DNA from: Methylogaea oryzae
GTDB lineage: Bacteria; Pseudomonadota; Gammaproteobacteria; Methylococcales; Methylococcaceae
Length of the DNA stretch: 64,000 nt
Assembly (NCBI RefSeq): GCF_019669985.1
Contig: NZ_AP019782.1
Coordinates: 2,412,001 to 2,476,000, forward strand
Direction: 5' to 3'
Made by a program: the position numbers and the translations under genes. This document shows, one piece after another, positions 58,050 through 64,000 of this stretch (position 1 is its first letter; every line of letters starts with the position of its first letter). The notes below the pieces were generated by a model. That model was not told the origin of the DNA, ran no database searches, and saw only the letters and a list, made by a program, of their open reading frames with translations.

Positions 58050-59183
58050 CTAATCATGGGCCAAATCCGGAGGGATCGGCAAATCGCGAGGCTCCGGCGG
58101 CGGGACGGCCCCGGTTTGGCGAGCCGCCCGCAACTGGTAGACGTAGGCCAGCACCTGCGCCACCGCCATATACAAACCGGTCGGGATTTCCTGGTCCAGT
58201 TCGGTGGAATAATACAGCGCCCTGGCCAACGGCGGCGCCGGCAGCAAGGGCACGCCGGCGCCGGCAGCGGCATTGCGAATCTGCGCCGCCACCAAATCGG
58301 CGCCCTTGGCCACCACCCGCGGCGCGGCGGCGACGCCGCCTTGCTGATACTGGAGAGCCACAGCGTAATGGGTGGGGTTGGTCACGACCACATCCGCCTT
58401 CGGCACCGCCTCCATCATGCGCCGCACGGCAAACTCCATCTGCATTTGGCGTATTTTCTGCTTTACCTGCGGACTTCCTTCCGTTTCCTTGGATTCGTCC
58501 TTGACCTCCTGCTTGGTCATACGCAGATCGCGCTTATAGGTCCATAGCTGCACCGGCACGTCCACGGCGGCGATCAACACCAGCGACAGCGATAGAACCA
58601 ACAATGAGAACCCGAGCATATCGGTGGAAGTCGCCAACGCCGACATCAAAGGCAGATCGCCCAGCCCCAGCATCTTGTCCCAATAATGGCGCAGCAACCG
58701 CCACGAGACGATGCCGATCAGGAGCACTTTGAACACCGATTTGACCAGTTCGATCAAGCCCTGCATGCCGAACAAACGCTTCAGGCCGTTCCAGGGATTG
58801 ATCTTGCTGAACTTGGGCTCGATGGCCTCGGTGCTGAAATTCCATCCGCCCAGGCCGATAGGCGACGCCAACGCCACCACCACAGTCAAGGCCAGCAAAG
58901 GCCCGAATAGCTTGACCATTTCCCACACGGCATCGGCGAAGTGGCGCACCATGGCGTCGGGATAAAACGCCTCCTCCCGGCTCACGCGGAACGACTCCTC
59001 CATCATGCGCGCCATGCCTTGCGCGAAATGGCCGCCGAAAGACCACAGGACAAAGGAAGCGGCGACCAGCATCGCCGCGGTGTTCAACTCGCGGGAGCGC
59101 GGAATCTGGCCCCGGTCGTGGGCCTGCTGAAGCCTTCGGCCTGTGGCCTCTTCTGTACGGTCTTCCTTATCGCTCTCGGCCAT
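58050..59183 (-). CDS. flhB: Flagellar export apparatus protein FlhB
   Basis: 377 residues with four membrane helices and a C-terminal switch domain that carries the autocleavage site NPTH (in VVTNPTHYAVALQY). The N-terminal EDRTEEATGRRLQQAHDRGQIPRSREL is the usual start. The tail after LAYVYQL is about 40 residues and Pro-rich. It switches export from hook to filament substrates. It follows fliR with 9 bases between. Confidence 0.97.
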   Translation of the reverse strand: MAESDKEDRTEEATGRRLQQAHDRGQIPRSRELNTAAMLVAASFVLWSFGGHFAQGMARMMEESFRVSREEAFYPDAMVRHFADAVWEMVKLFGPLLALTVVVALASPIGLGGWNFSTEAIEPKFSKINPWNGLKRLFGMQGLIELVKSVFKVLLIGIVSWRLLRHYWDKMLGLGDLPLMSALATSTDMLGFSLLVLSLSLVLIAAVDVPVQLWTYKRDLRMTKQEVKDESKETEGSPQVKQKIRQMQMEFAVRRMMEAVPKADVVVTNPTHYAVALQYQQGGVAAAPRVVAKGADLVAAQIRNAAAGAGVPLLPAPPLARALYYSTELDQEIPTGLYMAVAQVLAYVYQLRAARQTGAVPPPEPRDLPIPPDLAHD

Positions 59184-59192
59184 GGCGCGCCA

Positions 59193-59975
59193 CTACACCA
59201 GCAAAAACGAACGCACCAAGCCGTAAGCCTCGCGCAGCAATCGCGCGGCATTCTGCACCGCTTCCGGAATCAAGGACCACAGCAAAAACAAGCCCGCGCC
59301 GATGGTAAGGGGAAATCCGACGGAAAAAATACTCAGCTGCGGCGCCGCGCGAGTGGCCACCCCCATGCCGATGGTGATGAACAACAGCACGCTCATGATG
59401 GGCAAAGCCATCAGGATGCCGCCACTAAACACCAGGCTGGACCAGGCCAACAAGGCTTTCAAAGCCGGCAAGCCGATGCCGTCAACCCCTACGGGAATCG
59501 TCTGAAAACTGTCCGCCAGCATTTCAATCAGCAGCAAATGGCCGTCTGTCCCGAGAAAAATCAGGGTCGTCAAAATCAAATAAATTTGCGCCACCACCGG
59601 CACTTGCACGCCGGTCTGGGGATCGATCAACGAAGCGAAGCCCAGCCCCATGCTCAAGGACACGATATTGCCGCCGTACACCGTGGTGGCGTAGACCAAT
59701 TGCAGGATGTAGCCGGTCAACACGCCGATGAACAACTGTTGCGCCACGGTGGCGAAACCTTCCAAGCTGAATAAGGCGATGGCGGGCGGCGTCGGCACGG
59801 CCGGCGCCAATGCCAGGCTGATGACCACCGCCAGGATCAAACGCGCCCTGGCCGGCACCCCATGGCTGGTAAACACCGGCAAACTGATGAACAAAGACCC
59901 GACGCGCAGCAACGGCCACATAAACCGCCCGACCCACTCCAGCATCTGCGCTTCACTGTAATGCACGGCGCTCAA
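59193..59975 (-). CDS. fliR: Flagellar export apparatus protein FliR
   Basis: 260 residues, six hydrophobic segments, with FMWPLLRVGSLFISLPVFTSHGVPARARLILAVVISLALAP near the start and the FSLEGF and PALKALLAWSSLVFSGGILMALP segments. It is part of the FliPQR export core. The furthest in-frame start is TTG 59975; GTG 59966 is a good alternative with GGA upstream, and ATG 59945 would cut into the first helix. It lies 10 bases after fliQ. Confidence 0.95.
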   Translation of the reverse strand: MSAVHYSEAQMLEWVGRFMWPLLRVGSLFISLPVFTSHGVPARARLILAVVISLALAPAVPTPPAIALFSLEGFATVAQQLFIGVLTGYILQLVYATTVYGGNIVSLSMGLGFASLIDPQTGVQVPVVAQIYLILTTLIFLGTDGHLLLIEMLADSFQTIPVGVDGIGLPALKALLAWSSLVFSGGILMALPIMSVLLFITIGMGVATRAAPQLSIFSVGFPLTIGAGLFLLWSLIPEAVQNAARLLREAYGLVRSFLLV

Positions 59976-59985
59976 TCCAGCGGCG

Positions 59986-60255
59986 TCAACCGATCAAGCT
60001 CGGGATGCTGCGAATCAGATCGCGCGTGTAATCCATCAGCGTGGTGATCAACCAGGGCCCGGCCAGCACCATGACCGCGCCGATCACCAGCAGTTTTGGT
60101 ACGAATGTCAGGGTCTGCTCGTTGATGGAAGTGGCCGCCTGGAAAATGGCGATGATCAAACCGACCACCAGGGCAGTCAACAAAATCGGCGTCGTCACGA
60201 TCAAGGCGACCCACAACGCCTGCCGCCCCAATTCCGTTACCGTATCCGGGGTCAT
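59986..60255 (-). CDS. fliQ: Flagellar export apparatus protein FliQ
   Basis: 89 residues with two membrane helices (ALWVALIVTTPILLTALVVGLIIAIFQAATSINEQTLTFVPKLL and MVLAGPWLITTLMDY). The QAATSINEQTLTFVPK turn is the family signature. It sits between fliP (7 bases) and fliR (10 bases). Confidence 0.97.
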   Translation of the reverse strand: MTPDTVTELGRQALWVALIVTTPILLTALVVGLIIAIFQAATSINEQTLTFVPKLLVIGAVMVLAGPWLITTLMDYTRDLIRSIPSLIG

Positions 60256-60262
60256 CGCCGCC

Positions 60263-61006
60263 TCACGTTACGTAGAAACTAGCCGCCAAGGTTTCCATAA
60301 TCAGCGACCAGCCGTCCACCAGCACAAACAACATCAGTTTGCAGGGCAAGGAAACCATCACCGGCGACAACATCATCATACCCATGGACATGAGCACGCT
60401 GGCCACCACCAAGTCGATGATGAGAAACGGCAGAAACAACATAAAGCTGATCTGGAAAGCGGTCTTCAACTCGCTGGTGACATAGGCGGACACCAACACC
60501 GTGAACGGCAGCTGCTCCGGGCCGTCCACATCCTTGCCGTTGGAAATGCGCAGAAACATGTCGATGTCCGCATCGCGAGTCTGGCGCAACATGAACTCGC
60601 GTATGGGCACGGCGGCCTTCTCCAGCGCCACCGGCGCGGTAATGCGCTCCTGCATATAGGGCTGCACGGCGTCGATGTTGATGCGCTCGAACACCGGCAA
60701 CATGATGAACAGCGTCAACAACAAGGCAATGCCGATCAAAACCTGGTTGCCCGGCGTCTGCCCCGTCCCCATGGCTTGCCGCAACAGCGAAAGCACGATG
60801 ACGATGCGCACGAACGAAGTCATGGACAGCAAAATCGACGGCAACACGGTTAGCGCCGTCATCAAGGCCAGGATTTGGATGGTGACCGAATAATCCTGCC
60901 CCCCCTGGCCGTTGGCGGTCACGCTCATGGCGGGAATGCCCGGCGCGGCCCACAGCTCCGACGCGAACGCCGACAAAACCAGCAGCAGAACCAAGCCGCG
61001 GCTCAT
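60263..61006 (-). CDS. fliP: Flagellar export apparatus protein FliP
   Basis: 247 residues from ATG 61006, which gives a cleavable signal peptide (MSRGLVLLLVLSAFASELWA). The frame runs far upstream but that part is not coding. Landmarks: ILALMTALTVLPSILLSMTSFVRIVIVLSLLRQAMG, FVLVSAYVTSELKTAFQI-type segment (as TVLVSAYVTSELKTAFQIS), FLPFLIIDLVVASVLMSMGMMMLSP, and KLMLFVLVDGWSLI. It is the pentameric core of the export gate. It overlaps fliO by ATGA. Confidence 0.97.
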   Translation of the reverse strand: MSRGLVLLLVLSAFASELWAAPGIPAMSVTANGQGGQDYSVTIQILALMTALTVLPSILLSMTSFVRIVIVLSLLRQAMGTGQTPGNQVLIGIALLLTLFIMLPVFERINIDAVQPYMQERITAPVALEKAAVPIREFMLRQTRDADIDMFLRISNGKDVDGPEQLPFTVLVSAYVTSELKTAFQISFMLFLPFLIIDLVVASVLMSMGMMMLSPVMVSLPCKLMLFVLVDGWSLIMETLAASFYVT

Positions 61007-61521
61007 GGTTGGACCTGCTTGCGGCTCAGCCAACCGCTGAGGTGGCGCGCAAATTCCCCCTCGCCGTTCCCGGGGCCGCCCGAGGCTTGCTGCGGCTCGG
61101 CTTGCATACGATCCTCCCCCTCCAACACGCATAACGTTTCGACACGCCCGGGGCTCACGCCCAGCACCAGTTGCTTGCCGCCGGCTTGCACCACGACCAC
61201 TCTCTCGCGGGTTCCCAGCGATACGCCGCCGAGCACCTTGAGTTGGCGGCTGGCAACCCCGACGCCTGCGCCGAACCGGCGCAGCAGCCAAAAAAACACC
61301 GCCAGCGCGCCAAACACCAACAACAGGGCGAACAGCCATTGCGCCCAACCCACCACGGGCGCCAGGCGAGGCGCCGCCGAAGCCGGCGCGCCTTCCGTCG
61401 CCAGCGCGGCAAAAGGGCAAACGAGCGCAATCGCTCCCCACGACGCAGCCGCGCCGGGATAGCGTCGCCCCCCCAACGACCGAGGCGCAAGGCGGCCATG
61501 GCCCGGCATCGAATCCATCAT
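61003..61521 (-). CDS. fliO: Flagellar export assembly protein FliO
   Basis: 172 residues: a hydrophobic N-terminal segment (ASWGAIALVCPFAALATEGA), then one membrane helix (WLFALLLVFGALAVFFWLLRRF). The conserved cytoplasmic part LKVLGGVSLGTRERVVVVQAGGKQLVLGVSPGRVETLCVLE follows. FliO helps build the FliPQR complex. Starts at 61521 or the next ATG three bases in; it overlaps fliN (ATGA) and fliP. Confidence 0.92.
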   Translation of the reverse strand: MMDSMPGHGRLAPRSLGGRRYPGAAASWGAIALVCPFAALATEGAPASAAPRLAPVVGWAQWLFALLLVFGALAVFFWLLRRFGAGVGVASRQLKVLGGVSLGTRERVVVVQAGGKQLVLGVSPGRVETLCVLEGEDRMQAEPQQASGGPGNGEGEFARHLSGWLSRKQVQP

Positions 61522-61952
61522 TTGAGTTTCTTAATCCGCTCCGTGGGGCTGATCACGTCGGTCAGGCGTATGCCGAATTTGTCGTTGACCACCACCACTT
61601 CGCCGTGGGCGATCAGGCAGCTGTTGACGAACACGTCGAGAGGCTCACCCGCCAAGCGATCCAGTTCCACCACGGACCCCTGGTTCAACTGCAGCAGGTT
61701 GCGAATGCTGATTTTGCTTCGGCCGATTTCCATGGCGATGGTCACCGGCACGTCCAGAATAACGTCCAGGTTGACGTCGTTCTTCGGCAACGACAAGCCG
61801 CTGCCCGGCGGCAAAGGCTGGTCATCCACGGTGAAGGCCGCGTCCGCCTGGGCCGCCATATCGGCGGCCACGCCCTGCTGCGCGGTCAGCGCGGCCGCCC
61901 AATCGTCGGCGATACCCGCGGTATCTATCGGTTCATCTTCAAGTTCGCTCAT
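61518..61952 (-). CDS. fliN: Flagellar motor switch protein FliN
   Basis: 144 residues. A variable acidic N-terminus of ~55 residues is followed by the SpoA domain: VNLDVILDVPVTIAMEIGRSKISIRNLLQLNQGSVVELDRLAGEPLDVFVNSCLIAHGEVVVVNDKFGIRLTDVIS in segments. It forms the C-ring base with FliM and FliG. It overlaps fliO by 4 bases and follows fliM by 17. Confidence 0.98.
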   Translation of the reverse strand: MSELEDEPIDTAGIADDWAAALTAQQGVAADMAAQADAAFTVDDQPLPPGSGLSLPKNDVNLDVILDVPVTIAMEIGRSKISIRNLLQLNQGSVVELDRLAGEPLDVFVNSCLIAHGEVVVVNDKFGIRLTDVISPTERIKKLK

Positions 61953-61969
61953 GGCCTAATCCGCTCCCT

Positions 61970-62977
61970 TTAACTTTTTCTAAGTTTGAGTCGGTCGGCA
62001 TCGCCCACCGCCCGGGTGATTTTTTCATCCACCTGAAAGCCATAATATCCCTGGGAAACGCACATATGCCCCGCGAAGACGGGAATGTCCTCGGCGATCA
62101 AATGGATCCGCTCAGGCATTTCGAAAGGAATGACGTCTCCCGCCTTGAGCTCCAGCATTTCCTGCACGGTCAACGCCACCCGCGCCAAAGTGGCGTGCAC
62201 TTCGACCTCGGCGTCATTGACTTCCCGCTCAAGGCTCACCCGCCAACGATCGTCGGTATCGCCGCGGTCGCTTTGAATACCGGCGTCGAGCAACTCCCGG
62301 ATGGGCTCCACCATGGAATAAGGCATGGTGACGTGCAAATCGCCGCCGCCGCCTTCCAACTCGATATGGATGGTCGACACCACCACGACTTCCGTCGGGG
62401 TCACGATATTGGCGAATTGGGGATTCACTTCCGAATTCAGGTACTCGAATTCCACGTCGAGCACCGGCGACCACGCCTCCACCATGTCCTTGAAGATCAA
62501 GTCCACCAGGATGCGGATCACTCGCATCTCCGTCGGCGTGAATTCGCGGCCTTCGATCTTATTGTAAAACTGTCCGCCGCCCCCGAAAAAGTTGTCCACC
62601 GCGGTAAACACCAAACGCGGGCTCAGCACCAGCAGGGCTCGGCCGCGCAGGGGGTGGATGCGGATCAGGTTGAGGTTGGTGGGCACGAACAAGCTATGCA
62701 CGTACTCAGAGAACTTCACCAACTGGATGCCGGACACGGCGATTTCCGCCGAGCGGCGCAGGAAATTGAACAAGCTGAGGCGGAAATTACGCACAAACCG
62801 CTCGTTGATCATTTCTAGCGTGGGCATGCGCCCGCGCACGATGCGGTCCTGGCTGGTGAAGTCGTAGCTGCGGGCGCCGACGTCGTCCAGATCCCCTTCG
62901 GTATCGATGGCGCCGTCGTCGACGCCATGCAGCAGGGCGTCGATTTCTTCCTGGGTTAAAAGGTCGGTAACCGCCAT
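61970..62977 (-). CDS. fliM: Flagellar motor switch protein FliM
   Basis: 335 residues. The N-terminal CheY-binding peptide LTQEEIDALLHG, the middle CheC-like domain (MPTLEMINERFVRNFRLSLFNFLRRSAEI), with the GGxG loop as FFGGGGQFYNKIEGREFTPTEMRVI, and the C-terminal SpoA domain (LARVALTVQEMLELKAGDVIPF) are in order. Phospho-CheY binds it to reverse the motor. It follows fliL by 16 bases. Confidence 0.98.
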   Translation of the reverse strand: MAVTDLLTQEEIDALLHGVDDGAIDTEGDLDDVGARSYDFTSQDRIVRGRMPTLEMINERFVRNFRLSLFNFLRRSAEIAVSGIQLVKFSEYVHSLFVPTNLNLIRIHPLRGRALLVLSPRLVFTAVDNFFGGGGQFYNKIEGREFTPTEMRVIRILVDLIFKDMVEAWSPVLDVEFEYLNSEVNPQFANIVTPTEVVVVSTIHIELEGGGGDLHVTMPYSMVEPIRELLDAGIQSDRGDTDDRWRVSLEREVNDAEVEVHATLARVALTVQEMLELKAGDVIPFEMPERIHLIAEDIPVFAGHMCVSQGYYGFQVDEKITRAVGDADRLKLRKS

Positions 62978-62993
62978 GGTGGTTCTATCTTCT

Positions 62994-63518
62994 TTATTGC
63001 AAGATAAAGCTGGTGAAAAACACTTGCTCCGCCGCCGCGTCGGGCAATTGCTGCTGGATCACCTTGTTCACCTCCTCCAGCACCTTGGCTTGCAAGGCCT
63101 GCTTGCCCTCGGTTTTTTTCAGTTCGGCGGGATTTTGCCCGGCCAACAACACGCCGAGATTGTTGCGCAGCATGGGCATGTGCTTTTTCAGCACATCCGC
63201 CACCCGAGGATCGTAAGCCAGCACGGTGACGCCCACCTGCAACAGGCGCGCTTCGCTGCCCGGCGGCAAATTCACGACCATATCCCGATCCAGCGGCAGA
63301 TAGAGGGGCTCGCGCGGCGGGGGCGGGGCTTCCGCTTCGGCATGTTCTTCGGATTCGCCACCGGAACCCAGCTTGATCACCCCCGTCACGTACAACAGCA
63401 CGCCGCCCATGCCCAGCACGATCACGATCAAGGCGATGACGACATACAGTAAAACTTTGGATGGCTTGTCCTCTTTGCCCTTCCCCAGGTCCAAATCGCC
63501 TTTATCTGCTTCGGCCAT
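62994..63518 (-). CDS. fliL: Flagellar basal-body-associated protein FliL
   Basis: 174 residues. A cytoplasmic charged N-terminus (MAEADKGDLDLGKGKEDKPSK) is followed by one membrane helix (VLLYVVIALIVIVLGMGGVLLYVTGVI). The periplasmic domain contains YLPLDRDMVVNLPPGSEARLLQVGVTVLAYDPRVADVLKKHMPMLRNNLGVLLAGQ in segments and ends QVFFTSFILQ. It surrounds stators and supports torque. It is first of the flagellar string on this strand; fliK is not upstream, where pyrD begins. Confidence 0.96.
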   Translation of the reverse strand: MAEADKGDLDLGKGKEDKPSKVLLYVVIALIVIVLGMGGVLLYVTGVIKLGSGGESEEHAEAEAPPPPREPLYLPLDRDMVVNLPPGSEARLLQVGVTVLAYDPRVADVLKKHMPMLRNNLGVLLAGQNPAELKKTEGKQALQAKVLEEVNKVIQQQLPDAAAEQVFFTSFILQ

Positions 63519-63644
63519 AATTAAACGTCTCCCGGTCTTAGATTTCGTTTATACAACATTCAAGCCAATCCAGTCGGATAAAGCCGCGCAAGGCCGCCGC
63601 AGACCGAAAAGCAGGCACCGGCGGCCGGACGCGCCAAAATTCCG

Positions 63645-64000
63645 TCACGTCCTGCGCGCTTGGCGCAAAGCCTCGGCCACTTCCGCCACCAACGCCGGCC
63701 CTCGATAAATCAAGCCGCTGTATAGCTGCACCAAGGCGGCACCGGCCTCCAATTTTTCCAGCGCGTGGCGGCCGTTCATGATGCCGCCGGCGGCGATGAT
63801 CGGCAGCCGCCCCCCGGTACAAGCCGCCAGGCGCCGCACCACGGCCGTCGATTTGGCGGTCAACGGCGCGCCGCTCAAGCCGCCAGTCTCGTCGCCGTGG
63901 CGCAAACCGGCCACGCCTTCGCGCCCCACCGTGGTGTTGGTGGCGATGACGCCGTCGATGCCCAACTCCCGCAGCAAGCCGCCGATGGCCTCCACCTCGC
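63645..64000 (-). CDS. pyrD: Dihydroorotate dehydrogenase (quinone), C-terminal part
   Basis: About 118 codons in a frame open at the window edge, so the N-terminal two thirds are missing. The visible part has [78 protein letters not shown], the C-terminal FMN-phosphate-binding half of class 2 PyrD. It oxidises dihydroorotate with quinone at the membrane. It is on the flagellar strand, 126 bases upstream of fliL, without functional relation. Confidence 0.93.
   Translation of the reverse strand, partial: EVEAIGGLLRELGIDGVIATNTTVGREGVAGLRHGDETGGLSGAPLTAKSTAVVRRLAACTGGRLPIIAAGGIMNGRHALEKLEAGAALVQLYSGLIYRGPALVAEVAEALRQARRT

Overview
The window is a dense, GC-rich chromosomal segment of a flagellated gammaproteobacterium. 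The Pseudomonas/Vibrio-type order of flagellar and chemotaxis genes, the rpsP-rimM-trmD-rplS and gltBD operons, and lpxA/lpxB point to this class. The gnnA/gnnB genes between lpxA and lpxB, for an amide-rich lipid A, would fit a methanotroph-like (Methylococcales) or acidithiobacillus-like lineage. No diagnostic metabolic gene such as pmo or mxa is present, so the genus stays open. No rRNA, tRNA, transposase, prophage or CRISPR array was seen.

Region 1 (1-16.3 kb) is mostly housekeeping: a membrane flippase-like protein, HIT and YkgJ proteins in an overlapping operon; an orphan Wzt-type ABC ATPase; nadA; a hicB-hicA toxin-antitoxin pair; fmdB-mscL-aspS, with AspRS carrying the residues of a non-discriminating enzyme; pyrC; rluE; a SpoU-type methyltransferase; slt; an MsbA-like ABC exporter; and a tiny two-helix K+-channel-like protein with an unusual selectivity filter. 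Two intergenic palindromic repeats lie here.

Region 2 (16.5-22.5 kb) is an accessory two-partner secretion locus. tpsA (901 aa FHA-type exoprotein) and tpsB (outer membrane transporter) face a divergent LuxR-type regulator across a 331-bp region holding two perfect inverted repeats.

Region 3 (22.6-34.3 kb) holds rnm, a TIGR02647 protein, and the block ogt-xerD-lpxA-gnnA-[relB-relE]-gnnB-lpxB. A toxin-antitoxin pair is lodged inside the lipid A genes. Then come rplS-trmD-rimM-rpsP with promoter and terminator, ffh, and a divergent ypjD.

Region 4 (34.3-40.7 kb) is gltB-gltD, from a recognisable sigma70-type promoter to a bidirectional terminator shared with flgL.

Region 5 (40.7-63.5 kb) is a continuous minus-strand flagellar/chemotaxis supercluster. 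In transcription order it reads fliL-M-N-O-P-Q-R, flhB-A-F-G, fliA, cheY-Z-A-B, motC-motD, parC-parP-cheW, a short protein ending HIDTYA, and DUF2802. A terminator follows, then flgK-flgL behind a sigma28-type promoter. The FliLMN, FliOPQR and FlhAB parts build the switch and export gate. FlhF/FlhG set pole and number. FliA fires late genes such as flgKL. CheYZAB/W signal to the motor, and ParC/ParP probably place the arrays at the pole. Basal-body and hook genes (fliEFGHIJK, flgB-J) are not in the window. The right edge cuts pyrD.
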